In this document: positions 50,435 to 62,520 of the stretch, one piece after another
How the letters are laid out: each line of letters begins with the position of its first letter
Position numbering within the stretch: the first letter of the stretch is position 1
Assembly (NCBI RefSeq): GCF_003597395.2
Contig: NC_133770.1
Coordinates: 204,360,224 to 204,424,223 of the forward strand
Length of the DNA: 64,000 nucleotides
Source: Chelonoidis abingdonii
Taxonomy: Eukaryota > Chordata > Testudines > Testudinidae
Direction: 5' to 3'
Notes under the pieces: generated by a model
Told to the model about the DNA's origin: nothing
The model's input: the letters and a program-made list of their open reading frames with translations, nothing else
Database searches by the model: none
Made by a program: the position numbers and the translations under genes

Positions 50435-50930
50435 TTGAAAGCTTGGAGCTGGAGGAGAGAGTTTAAGATTTTTTTTTCTTGAAGCTTGTCATAGGAGCCG
50501 TGATCAATCGAGCTCCTGAGGCATGAAGGCAAAGTCATCAAACTAATCAGAACTTCTGGCTTTTGAGTGGTGCCCTTTCAATCTCCTCTCAGCCTGTCCC
50601 ACTTCCACTTCTCTGTGCTTGGAGAAAGCCTCCCCCCCTCCCGCGCTCGGCTCTCGGCGGGGAAACTTCGCTTCGGTGTGAGCGGCTCCCCGTGTGAAAC
50701 AGGCACCTGAGCAAATGGGGAGGAGGGGGGGCGCCTCGCAGCCAGCTGCTGCTGCTCGAGCGAGGAGCGGCTTAGGAGACAGTAGAGGGACGCTTAATGA
50801 TGTGAAGAGATTCTCTCCTTCAAGGGTCTCTCCTTGGATGAGGAGGGCGCCAGGCTTGTAACTGGGTGGCGGGGTGTTGCGGCTTTGATAGCCTAATTAC
50901 ACTGCGCTGCCAGCGCCTTGGGTTCAAAGA

Positions 50931-53900
50931 ACTTAAATACAGAGGGAAGGTTTGGAGCGGGCTTAGGCTGTCATTGCGATCCCATTAGGATCCTGGAACT
51001 GTGGCTGCCTTAGCCTATAAAGTGCAACTGCCCCTCCTACGAACCGCAGGTTTCAAAAACCAGAAGGACTTATCATAAACCACGTGGTGGAAATAGAAGA
51101 TTGAGTAAGTGGCTGTGTTTCAGTGCTGAAGCTGTATGTACTGGAAGGAGAAGGAAACACGTTGTCACACACACACATACATCTAAAATGTACACACACG
51201 TTCTAAATCTCACAGCTCACAAAAGAGTTGACAAAAATGTAAGATATGAATCGCTGACTTACTGTATTTGGATAATCTTTGAAAATAGAAGTACAACTTT
51301 GTTTCATTTCAACATTCTTTAAACATTTTCCTCCTGCAATAAAACAGGAAAAACCATTTAAGTGATATTACCAGGAAGTCAGAATGCTTCCTTATATAAA
51401 TGGCACAGGATACAAATGATGTAGTAGGTTGACATTTTCCTTAGATTCAGAATATTTTTAACACCAACTGCTTTTAGAACAGTGAATCATATCAAGGGCA
51501 ACTGTTTGAAATAGGCCTGAGCCTATGTTGTCTTTTGATTTATAACCTTTTTCTTGAAAGCCTTCTTGAACTTTCAAAGAGCAAAAAAAAAGCGTATTTT
51601 TTTTAATTACATGTTGCTCTCTGATAGATCATGCTGTGAAATATGGCACTATTTATAACAAAATACCTTTAGAGTCATTCCCTTATTTTTACAAATAGAG
51701 GGCTATTTTAAAGTACTATATTAAATAGTGTAAATCTTTAGATTTGTTTGCAGGTTGCAATAACTAAATCACAAACACAAATGTTTTAATAAATGCAAAA
51801 TGGAACAGTTGCTGTGGCAGTATGCGTGTCTTGTTTAGCTTCATTTTTAGGCATGTGTTTTCTGAAGTCATCCTTCTAGAAGAGATAGACAATACAGCAT
51901 CATAGCATTTGTGAATTGTGGGAGAAGTGGTTTAAAGATGTAACTAGAAGCAATCTGCATTCTGTAACCTACATAGCTCCCGAGTACACTGTCATATTCT
52001 AATAGGATGAATTGAAGCAAGAAAACCCTGGTGCATAACTGTGCAGAACTATTCAAAATTTGTCCAAGATTGCAATAAGGGATATTTTAATGCATCTTCA
52101 TGATTAAGGGGAGTCAGAGAGGTTGGCACTGGTCTGAAAAAACAAGGTTCAAGATCAGAATATTGTTTAAATCACCAAAAACAATAAATTCCTGGGCTTG
52201 CTTCTTGTCACATTTTATGAGATTTAATCAGAATTTGAATTCTTATATTTTCATACTTAATTTGATAGCCACAACTACAATGATGAAAACATGTTTTAAA
52301 AAGAATCTTTCATTTTTGAACATGGGACAAGGAGGGGAGGTGAAACACTAGGAGGGAACTAGTATTATACATTTTAACTGAAAGCAACAAGCTTTGTCCT
52401 GCTGAGACTCATAGTGTGGGCTAATTAATTATCTGATAATTTTAAACTATCCATGAAACAAGGACTCTTTCATCTTTATTTTGATTCTGATATACTACTG
52501 AGGCAGAATACTAATACTCAGTATTAGCCAAGTTAAAAGCTTTCAATGTCTTAAAAGTTTAAAGGCACACCGTCAAGTATATTGTGCCAAAGATCTACAC
52601 TCTGTAAATCAAAACATGAATGAATAAATGGAAATAGTTGTATATTTTAAAAACAAATTATAATGAAAATAGGCATTTTTTCTTTTGTGTTAATTTTTAC
52701 ATTCCCAAATTGAAATTAAACTTATTTAATCAATTAATTTACATGGGAGCAAAACTGAGCCCAGTGACTCCAAAAACAAAAATGAAATTGACTGCACAGG
52801 CCAGTTTAGTTTCACTGCACAAACTGAATAAAATAGTAAATTATTCTTATTCAGTTTTAGAAATTTAGTCTTATTAGTAACACAAGCAAATATTTTAAAA
52901 TATATATATAAATATTCTTCACTAACCTATTGATGAGTTTTTGATAGCGAGGCAGGCTATATCCAACACACTGGCTAGTTGAGTTTGGCTGTCACCTACA
53001 CTTCTAGTGATTTTGTCTTTCTTTTTACATATTTTCTATGGAGTGTATTGATTGTGAGAGGTATGGGCCTGAGAGTTCTCAGTTTGTCAGAAAAACAAGT
53101 ATGGCAGGGGGAGCAGCAACATAGGCTGGATCACCTTATGAATATACCTTGGCTACAGCCTGGAGGAACCACCCCTAGGTGTGAGAAAATTTCTTGATCA
53201 CCATGTCCTTTTACTTCTTGATCTGTCTACTAAGACTTCAAATGGGGATGCCTTTTTTTCTTTCATACCAGTTGTAGTGGATGATTTTTGTGCTGCAGAC
53301 ATTTGGTCTGAACTGAGATCACAAATTCATTTCACATAGACTCTCAAACAGCCATCAGATGGTAACAACTTTTGGCCATTGCTGCTCAGGGCTGGTTCTG
53401 AACTGATGATATAGACATAAAAAGTTCTAAACCGCATTACCAGTCCCCTAAGCTGTCCAGTCTCCCAACACTGTTATTTATATTCATACTCAAAAGTATG
53501 TGCTTTAAAAAGCAATGACTAGGTGCTGGTAGTGTTAGCTCAGTAACTGTAGGCAAAAATAACAGTCATTATGTGTTCAGCAACAGCTTGCACAGTGCCT
53601 TGGATATTAGAATATATTACACTCAGAGACATAATGTTAACTTTCCCTTACTATTCCCGAAAATAGAAGAGTCTACTGTTTAACATTTCATTTGAAGGAT
53701 AGCACCTCTAATAACTATATCATATGGTTTGAAAAAAGCACCAGTACAACTATAAGTACCTTTAGGAAAGCTCTCTTCCTATTGCCCAGAAGTGCTCTGA
53801 GAATAAGTCCAGGTGTATGACTTTAATTTATGACCTTCTATCTCAGAAGTGAGATTGTTGTCGATTTCCATATCCACGCTGATATAGTTATAAATCAAAT

Positions 53901-54529
53901 ACAGAACCTTGCTCTGACTGTCTTCAGTCTACAATTATTTCCTTCATTCCCATTTCTCAAAACAGCAAAAAATACCTGTCAAGACATGGCAAAAAGTTTT
54001 CTGGTAGCAGAGAACCTAACCTCTATTACTAGTATATTCAACATAAGGATATTCTTGGCCTTTCTGCATTCCTCCAGCTTCCATTAATTCATTATCTATC
54101 AACACTATGTTTTTTGAGGTAGGGACTTTGTATTTCTACATGTCTGTAAAGGGCCAGACACTGCTTTGAGCTATTGCAAGCATGCATAAATATCTACAGT
54201 ACATTACACTGATTTGAGATCTAAGATATTTGGATATACATTTTCATAGGATATTTAGCTCACCTTTTTTGGTTTATATTGTAGCACACATCATGACAAT
54301 TTTCCAACAGACTGCAAGAATGTATGCATAGCCTTGGAAAGAGTGAAGTACAGTCAGCCCCACGAACTTGAGTGGGACTCACTCCACATAAGAGGTATGC
54401 TGCATGCTTCTTTTTGAGGATCTGGGATGAAGTAACTCTTTGTGAGTACTGACTGCATTTACATATGATACAAACTGTTAAATACCCATATGTTTAGATA
54501 TGGTGTAGTTATATGTCTACAAGACACAA
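50931..54529. other. No gene recognised upstream of CDH7
   Basis: A plus-strand TATAAAG at 51016 just outside the CpG island could serve a divergent transcript, but nothing supports one. A short (CA)n lies at 51165-51176. An AT-rich (TA)n stretch is at 52900-52912. No protein-coding exon recognised. Confidence 0.5.
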
Positions 54530-55145
54530 GGGACTAGATGCACAAAGGAACCTAAGTATGGCTGAACATTGCCATGACTAACTTTTAGGCACAAAGCCTG
54601 AGTTCAGTGCCAGGTTTCCTATCCAATGTATGGGATGAGATATGAATGAGATATGTGCCTCACAATGAGACTGGCAAAAACTGCCATAGTGGCTCCTAAA
54701 TTAGGCAGTGGCAGGCACCAAGCCAAGGGATGTGTGCTCAGTCCTGCCCCTCTCTCAGAGATAGGCACCTAAATCCGGGCTTCAGGGAAGCATCCCCAGA
54801 TTGCCAGCTGAAAACCTTCTCTTGGCAATAGGCACTTATACTATTTTAGCAAGAAGCCAAGGTGGGGAGGAAGGACGTCCCTTGTAACTTTTAGTGGTTA
54901 AGGTATTGACCTGGTATGTGTGAGACCCATGAGGCAATTCCCCTCTCCACCTGAGGGGGAGAAGGGATTTGAAGTAGGCTTTGCCACCTCTGGGCCATGG
55001 GATAGTCTGAAAGGTATGTCCCTTAGTTTCTCCTATTGAAGCTGTTCCACTGTGGTAAATAATTTAAAAATCCCATTGGATGCTGCATCTCCCACCTCCT
55101 AGGTGAGTCCTTTAACCACCAGACTACTGAGTCTCTCTCTTGCTC
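54530..55145 (+). repeat. Long interspersed repeat with tRNA-like segment
   Basis: A turtle-type repeat recognised from memory: 'gggactagatgcacaaagg', many 'aggcacctaa'-like motifs, then 'agtggttaaggtattgacc' (A-box-like). It ends with 'cctttaaccaccagactact', the inverted counterpart of that segment, and a CTCTCT run. Family unknown to me. Ends approximate. Confidence 0.5.
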
Positions 55146-58091
55146 TTACTTCCCTGCCTCCAATGATTCTTTTATTATTTATTCAAGGCTCCACCTGTTC
55201 TCTTCCCCCATGTCCCCTTCAGTCCTGCCTGAATATGTATATAAGGAAGGATAGAAAGTAGCACCCCTGTAGAGGAAGTGGTGGTACAGTGCACTGGTGG
55301 TAGAAAGTAAAGGGCACCTTAACCCTTTTACCTCTTTGCACTGGTACACAGGATGGGCCATCATCTGGTTTTCAGAAGGACCAGATGTTGTCTACTGCCA
55401 GAGCCAGGATGCTGTACTTGCTGGCCCACAGGACGGCTCTAGTGTTGTCAATCCTAGGCTCCACTGATTTTAAATAGAATTACTACCATTTTCTCTGATT
55501 CATTAGATTTTTTATTACATATATGATATACTACATTCACTGTGTGGTCTTTGTAGCAAGAACTATCTTTTTGTCATGTGTTGGGAATAACCACACTATC
55601 ACAATGCCAATAAATAAGAATAAGCACACACACATTGATATATGTAAGTCACTTTAAGGTATTTTGTATCATCTGATAGTCTGAAATATTTACAGTCAAA
55701 ATATACATAACCTATGACATTTATATGTATATGTTATTTATTTAATGGTTATGGCATGATTAAAAAAATAAAGTTATAAACCCTGAATAGCAATATACTT
55801 TCTTGTAGAGGATTGTTGAGCTCTTCTCTTTGTTTAAACCTTTATCTTTATATCTACACATCCTTATTGTTAATCTACATTGACTGAATCTTTTGGAATT
55901 CTTTTGAGTAGTTTTTTATTTAATGTACTTTATCTTAAAAATAGTGGAATGGCTGTAAGAACGGCTTCATATATGAGTTACATATACATTTTCAGTCCTA
56001 AGGCCAACTAAAAAATAGGTGCTCTTTGAGCAGCAGATGCCTGCAGGAGGATAATATACCCACTAGTTACTCAGCTGCTTCATCTGTCATTTTTATGAAG
56101 GTGTGTCATGGTTGGACTGAGCAAAATTGCTTGTGAAAAGCAATGTGGAAAAAAAAAGCTGGTAACTGTTTCTTAGCGTTGGCTAAAATTAATGCATATT
56201 GCAATTATTTTGAGGGAGAGAGGGGAAATATAGGTGAAAATGGATATGAAAACATCCAAATACTTCAAAAATTAATCTTCATATAATATCAGTCATGGCA
56301 AGTGTTAAAAGATTGCAGTGTAATCATTAGTCAGTTTAAAAGTTAAATTAATGAGAAAATTAGAAAGTAGCAGATATGAAACAATATTAAACATAAATTC
56401 CTTCATACTTCTTCTCAAGTATGTTTAAGATTTGTGCTGTCAAGCACCCTTTAGTTAGGAGAATATAAGCAAAAAAGGGAAAACTTAACTGTTCTTCAAT
56501 GCTATAAACCCAGTGAGTTCGGTAATTGGCTGAAGATTTGTCTTTTGACAAATTTTCCAGAAATGGGAGGAAGAGGGATAGAAAAAGTGTTTTTCCCAAC
56601 ACATTCTGACAGACACCCATAAAAAAGACCCAACTGTGTGTGTTGGGAAACATGTCCAAATGCTTCTCTATTTAAGGCTTTTTTTCTTTCAGTAAAATGT
56701 CAGTACCTCTTTGAAAAGATATTGTCCTCAGCCAAGACCTGAGTGAAAGGCAGCAGATGTTGCTAAGATTGTACCCAGTCTGTCCTTGATCCTGTTTCAT
56801 TTCTAAAAGGGAGAAAGAGAGAAAGAAAGAAGAAAACTTGCTTTAAATCACTCGACCATTTTGTACTTCAGCAAATCTGTTTGCACATGCTCGACTGGCC
56901 TAGTAGAAAAGGCCAAGCCTTTTTCATTCAGCCTGAGGTCAGTCCTAATGCTCTGTTCAGTGGTCCACGCTCCTTTCACATGGAGCAGCTGCCTCTGATT
57001 GCTAGGACAAATTGAGGTGATTCAGGCCACCAGCACGGCAACTGTATAACTTCTATTCACCAGAAAAGGAGGAAAAGTCTTAGAACAGGACCGACTGGGG
57101 CTGCCCACAATAAACCGTAGGATTAGATTTGATACACTCAATATTAAGACATGCTCCTGTTGAAAAGTAGGCTATAATGACATAAACTACAAGACAGTTA
57201 CATGAAGGAGAACAGGGGGGAAATAGAATTTAAACATTTATTAAGTTACACCTAATTATTTAATGTGTGAACATTTCAAATTGACACACTAATGATTCAG
57301 GTTAAGGAAACAAACGGCTTGTTGGTTAACACTTGGAAGACTATCCTAGGATCTAAGTGTTGAATGTGTGATCAAAGATCAATTTCTCCCCATAGCATCA
57401 TTAGAACCTTGCCTCTAAATGACACCAGAAAACTTTTTTGTTTTACAGTGGTAAACCACCAGTTCATACCACCTTATCAGTCTGTTTCAGTGCTTGAAAA
57501 CAGCATGCTACATAATTGCTACACAAAGGAAATGTAACATAAGACAAATGCTGAGGATTTGGTATTTTCCACTTATGAAACTCTTTCTAATCTACCAAAG
57601 GAGACAGAACATAAAGCAGGCATTAGCAGGGAAACATGAAGGCATGACCCCTAGCTTAGTGCAGCCAAGCTCCTGCAATTACTCACTTCAGTCCCAGATT
57701 TCTCAGATCTCAGTGTTTTCTGCTGTGCTAAGGATCAGACAAGCAATTCTCTGAGACTGAGGCCAAACAAAAAAATACACTAATGCATTAAGCCAAAATG
57801 CCAACTACTTACCACTTCTAAAGGAAATGGTCATTGATAGCTCCAGAATGAAAGTGAAATCTGTGCTGACACATAGGTACTTTCACCAGATTGGTTCAAA
57901 AGAAGGAGGCTGAGGTTGTGGCTCACCTTAATTCATAAACCTGTATATTTAAGACCAAGTTACTGCATTTATTTAGTCTCTGCACTCAAACAGAATGGCT
58001 AGGCATAAAAACTGGTTTTTGAAATATAGTTATACATGAGGTAGGTTAGTAATTGAGAAAGAAAGAAGATGGGATCTCACTATTTCATCAC
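55146..58091. other. No gene recognised
   Basis: AT-rich unique sequence with a GAAA-type tract at 56813-56835. Small ORFs have no family features. Confidence 0.5.
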
Positions 58092-58679
58092 GTAGGCTAC
58101 GTCTACACTACGGAATAATTTCGAATCAGCTAAAACCGGTTTTATAAAACAGATATTATAAAGTCGATTGTGCGTGTCCACACTAGGCACATTAATTCGG
58201 TGGTGTGCGTCCATGGTCCGAGGCTAGTGTCGATTTCTGGAGCGGTGCACTGTGGGTAGCTATTCTGTAGCTATCTCATAGTTCCCGCAGTCTCCCCTGC
58301 CCCTTGGAATTCTGGGTTGAGAAGCCAGTGTGATGGGGCAAAAATCAATTGGTCGCGGGTGTTCGGGTACAGTCACCTTCTTGTTTTGAAAGCAGAGACA
58401 ACCTTTCGACTTTTTCTGGTGAACTGACAAACGCATAGCACGAAGCATGGACACTGCTCGAAATAGTAACGCAATCGTGGAAGTTGTAACGACCGGCATT
58501 TGTAGTCTATGGGTGAACCATGAAACTGCAAGGCAGGTGAGGAGGAGGACATAGGCAGCGTGGCGACGAGAGGATGAGGAAGACCAACTGAATTCTCTAA
58601 CGGCGGGCCCTGTGTGTTGGAGCTAACTGCTGGTAATGGGCAGGTTCTACACTTTGAATGCGATTTTTGGGTGAAGGAA

Positions 58680-59640
58680 AAGCACAGACTGGTGGGACCG
58701 ATAGTTTTGCAGGTGTGGGACATTTCGCATGGCTGCGAACTTTCGGCATGCATAAAGAGCATTTCTCTTTGACTTGGTGACTTGCTTTCTTGCTGAAACA
58801 TAATCAATAGAGCAGCCGTCAGTGGAGAAGCGAGTGGAATAGGCCTATGGAAGCTTGCACGCAGACAGTACGTCAGTCGGGAATTCAAATTTGGAGTGGG
58901 AAAATCTACTGTGGGGGTGCTGTGTGCAAGTAGCCAAAGCAATCTTAGCTGCTGTACGGAAAGGTTGTTGACTTGGGAAAACGTGCAGGTCATAGTGGAT
59001 ATTGGCTTTGCGGCAATGGGAATTCCCACTTTGGCGGGAATGATGAACCCTATCCTATGTTGGCCCGCAAGCATAGGGAACCAGTACATAAACGAAGGGG
59101 TACTTTGCAATGGTGCTCGCCAAGCACTGGGTGGATCACAGGGTTTCACCAATCCGTGGGATGGCAGGAGGGTTCATTATGCTCAGCGTCTTCGAAGCCT
59201 ACTCTGTTTTAAACGGCTGCAGCAGGAATTCTTCAGACAGAAAATAAGACCGTTGGGGAGGTGGAATGCTGTCGTTATCCTGGTGACCAGCTACCTTGAT
59301 GCATGGCTCATGAAGCATACACAGGCGCTGGAAGTGGTCAGGAGCTGTTCAACATAGGCTGAGCAAGTGCAGGATGGTTGGTAGAAATGTGCATCTGGCT
59401 GTTAAACAGCTCGCTGGCGCACATTATTACTCGCTCAGACTCGCAAACCAATGTCCGTTATTGTGCTTGCTGTGTGCCAAATCTCTGTGAGAGTAAGAGT
59501 GGAGACCTTTATGGCGGGGTGGGAGGCTAGCGCAATCAGCTGGCCGCTGATTAGAGAGCAGAACCAGGGCGATTGAGAGAGACACAGGAAGCGTGCCATT
59601 AGAAGAAGCCTGAAAACGAGTTTATCATGGCAGGTAAAGT
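58680..59640 (+). pseudogene. Harbinger (HARBI1-like) transposase pseudogene
   Basis: Plus-strand translation around 58818-59350 retains family landmarks in order: LWKLA, FGVGKSTVG (from about 58890), GFAAMG, QYIN, then VVIL and WLMK. This is the layout of the DDE_Tnp_4 nuclease of PIF/Harbinger elements and of the domesticated HARBI1. Upstream, 'gcgaactttcggcatgc' keeps the NFRM-like motif. The segments that should hold catalytic aspartates are altered: the IDGTH-type motif is missing after GFAAMG, and GDxAYPL reads VTSYLDA. There are several frameshifts and small deletions; the frame ends near 59355 and homology trails on to about 59640. It would have cut and joined transposon ends; here it is dead. 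Confidence 0.8.
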
Positions 59641-59984
59641 GTACTGCTGTGTTTGTTTCTTAAGAGCCCACCTTATTGCGCTTCCTGTAGCAACCACCTC
59701 ACTTTGATTACAGCTTGCTCGGAAACAGTCATATCATTTAAAATCTGTATTCTTTATTAAAGTCATTCTTGTAAGACCACACACTCCTTTGTTACGCTTG
59801 CTTAAGGAAATAAAGTCATATCATTTAAAATCATGTATTTTTTAAAAGCATTCCTTAAGCAACCCGCTCCCGTTGCATGTTTCTCGTTTGTTAAAGTAAT
59901 GATAAAAAGAGGTGAGAATTATCAAGGTATCGGGTGTGGTTTGGGAGGAGGATAGGGGAAGGAAAAGGCATTAACCAATTTAAT

Positions 59985-61867
59985 GTAATACAGCCTTTTG
60001 GTTTGGACTGTCAGGGTGGAAAAAAAAAAAAATGGGGGCCCCCGGTTGCGAAGCCTTTCCCACGTGGTCTAAAGTCTTGGGTGAGGAAGATAGGAAATTG
60101 TGAGTATAGGTGGTTAAACATGGCTGCAGTGGCACTCTTAACCCGTGCTCTATCCTGAAGATCACCAGACGTCGGAAGGATATAGCTTGATCACGCAGAG
60201 CTCCCGTTGCATCCGCCAACCGTCTGATCTTCTGCCTACCTTGACCTTCCCTCCCAGATCTCCATCTCGAGATCTCTCCTATTCCTTCACATGATCCCTC
60301 CTGTTCGACCGTTCACTGGATCTTTCTTACTTTGCTAGACGCTTCCACTCATCTTCTGATAAGCTTTTATTGCGGGTTATTCCTGATTCAGAGAACTTTC
60401 TCTCGCGTCCCTTTCTTTCGCTTATCTGAGCTCGCTTGGGATGAAGTAGGGAGGCTGAAAATGTGCATGGGCAGGGAAAACAGGGAGAGAAGTATGTAAA
60501 AGATACATTTTACAGAAATGGTTATACTCTTTACAGTGAACAACATTATTCCTTTACCATCAATGTGATTTCATACAAGGTCGCATTTGGCATCGTTTTA
60601 TTGAGTGCTGTGATCTGGTGTTACAGACTCACGATGCAGGTCCGGGCATATATTCATTCTGCGCATGGAAAGGCTTTTAATGTTGACTTCTCACTTCATA
60701 TAACAGTGACGCTATGATTGCTTTTTCCGTTAAAGGCAGCAGCAGAGCCAACCACCTCTTTCCTATCCAGGGATTGCTTCACTCTTCCCCACGCATGGTG
60801 CTATCAATGGAGATCACTGCTAATACGCTCCCCTTCCCCCCACCTGTGGTTGGTACTGGGAAGATTCTGCTGGCAAAGCTCAGCGCTATCTTCCTCCCCT
60901 CCCCCGCTGTTGCTACGTGCAAGGAAGGATTTGATTTAAGACAGCCAGTAGGTCAATGGCCATCTCTGTCCCTTTATTCAACGAGTTACATGAACGATAT
61001 AACTTCCTGAGGATAAACAGCGAGATAAAGAACTGCTTTTGAATGCCAAGCATCAAGGACATACGCAGCTGTGCTTTGAGTCAGCAATGTACCCAATTCT
61101 TGCTACTGCAGTGGGTGGTCAGTGTCTCACCCATGGTGATGGAATAGGCTGCTTGCCAGAACTCTGCAAAGGCTTTTGGAGTATCGGAAATTCATGTGAG
61201 ATTTTTCTTGTGGAGGATTTCGCTTCCTCCCCAGACATGTTAAAACTTCTCTGTAACTACTGACATGCGAAATGCATCCAGCCTGATGGAAATCATCATT
61301 AAAAACTGGCGTTTAAACGCATGTTTATATTTACAGGTTCACCAGAGGTCGTTCCATGGCTTCAACTGTTTGGCTAGTGGCTTGGGAGCTGGGAGGGTAA
61401 CAGTCTGGGTCACAAAAAGCTCGGCGGCTTGTTTGGGGCTAACGGAGTGTGTGTGCTCTTGCAAGTCGTCCTCACTCTTCTCTCCTCTCCTCATCTCCCG
61501 CTCCGCTGAATCGAGCCATGTTAAGATTATAACCCCACCCTCGCGGAAAACGGACAAGGGGGGGGGGTAGTGTGGCGAGCCCCTAATGATGCAGCTGCGT
61601 AGAAGCGCATGTTTTTGGCCTGACCTGAACTGCCTTTTGCTGCGTTGGGTTATCCTGTTATGCTTGTCGAGCTCTTTAACTTCACTGCACTGCACTGAGT
61701 CCTGCTGTGGCTTTTCCCATCATAGCTTTAATTTTTTCAAATTTTTCATTTGTCTTTCTTCCATAGGCGATCAGATCCAGTACCTCTTGTGCGGTCCATG
61801 CTGGTGTTCTTTTTCGATTCTCAGGAGACTGCATTGTTACCTGTGCTGATGAGCTCTGCGTGGTCAC
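59985..61867 (-). pseudogene. Harbinger Myb/SANT-like DNA-binding protein pseudogene
   Basis: Minus strand. The N-terminal part (from 61867) reads ENRKRTPAWTAQEVLDLIA, the start of a Myb/SANT-like (trihelix type) domain, followed by EKIKAMMG and KVKEL-like residues after a deletion and frame changes. A middle part near 61500 has SVFREGG and EREMRRGEKSEDD. A C-terminal portion is recognisable at 60219-59985 (LRVPLQPCL, SSSPKTLDHVGKA, DSPNQK). The gap 60450-61320 may be an intron or an inserted/lost piece. In live elements this protein binds subterminal sites and brings the transposase to the ends. It is convergent with the transposase, consistent with a two-gene Harbinger. Confidence 0.65.
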
Positions 61868-62376
61868 CTGTGCTGATCAGAGCTCCACGCTGGCCAAAAG
61901 TTCGCGGGGCTTTTCCTGTTTACCTGGCTAGTGCCTCTGAGTTCTGATTGCTGTCCAGGGCGGTCACACTGGTGCACTGTGGGATACCTCCCGGAGGCCA
62001 ATAACGTCGATTTCCGTCCATACTAACACTATTCCGATATAGTAATATCGATTTTAGCGTTACTCCTCTTGTTGGGGAGGAGTACAGAAATCGATTTAAA
62101 GAGCCCTTTAAATTGATTTAAAGAGCACTGTAGTGTGGACGGGTGCAGCGTTAAATCGATTTAATGCTGTTAAAATCGATTTAACGGCATAGTGTAGACC
62201 AGGCCTTAGATGGTACAGAAGCCAGAATTAGGGGGGAAAACATGTATATTGATTCAGAAAGCCTGAGATGTGGGTATAGAATGGTATGTTGGAGTCCTGT
62301 GCTGTGTAACCTCTGAGGTTTGACCCCTGAAATAGCCTACGGAGACGGGCAACCTTAAGCTCTGGTTTGATTTCGG

Positions 62377-62520
62377 AGTGGTAGCTGTGTTAGTCTATAT
62401 CCTCAAAAAGAACAGGAGTACTTGTGGCACCTTAGAGACTCTCAAATTTATTTGAGCATAAGCTATCATGGGAGACAGCCCACTTTATTAGATGCATAGA
62501 ATGGAACATATAGTATGGTT
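62377..62520 (-). repeat. Interspersed repeat with decayed hammerhead-like core
   Basis: On the minus strand: CTAATAA - GTGGGCTGTCTCCCA(T) - GATA - GCTTATGC, then 'tcaaataaatttgag', 'taaggtgccacaagtactcc' and 'atagactaacacagc'. The layout matches CUGAUGA - stem II - GAAA - stem III - UC of hammerhead ribozymes, with core positions mutated. I associate the family with Penelope-like retroelements; inference. Confidence 0.5.

Larger units (their letters stand above)
49440..50930 (-). promoter_or_regulatory. CDH7: CpG island, probable CDH7 promoter and non-coding exon 1
   Basis: This is the only GC-rich, CpG-dense stretch in an otherwise AT-rich window, densest at 49660-50130 and 50600-50920. 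It lies about 9 kb upstream of the CDH7 coding exon in the direction of transcription. Read on the minus strand, an octamer ATGCAAAT (50434-50427) is followed by a CACCC/GC box (50397-50389), then a TATA-like CTTTAAG (50389-50383). This would place initiation near 50350-50360. A consensus donor CAG|GTAAG at 49723/49722 would end exon 1, giving a 5' UTR exon of roughly 630 bases. Assignment to CDH7 is inferred from position and strand; exact start sites cannot be read from sequence. Confidence 0.7.
58095..62205 (+). mobile_element. Near full-length PIF/Harbinger DNA transposon (dead)
   Basis: 4,111 bp. The left terminus GGCTACGTCTACACTA and right terminus TAGTGTAGACCAGGCC are inverted repeats of the class seen in the MITEs at 18.4 and 25.0 kb. 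The flanks GTA (58092-58094) and TTA (62206-62208) fit a decayed 3-base TTA duplication. Inside are degraded relics of both genes expected in this superfamily, facing each other: a DDE transposase (plus) and a Myb/SANT-like DNA-binding protein (minus). CpG content is higher than its surroundings. Both genes are disrupted, so the element cannot move by itself. Confidence 0.85.

Noticed and set aside
49412..50482. 356-codon open frame on the plus strand
   Set aside because: It lies wholly in the CpG island. High GC removes stop codons, composition is low-complexity Pro/Arg/Ala, no domain is visible, and it runs antisense to the CDH7 promoter.
58373..59152. 259-codon minus-strand frame
   Set aside because: Antisense to the Harbinger transposase relic; its residues show no family features while the plus strand does.
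61339..61695. 118-codon minus frame as an independent gene
   Set aside because: It is the middle of the broken Harbinger Myb-like gene read across frames.
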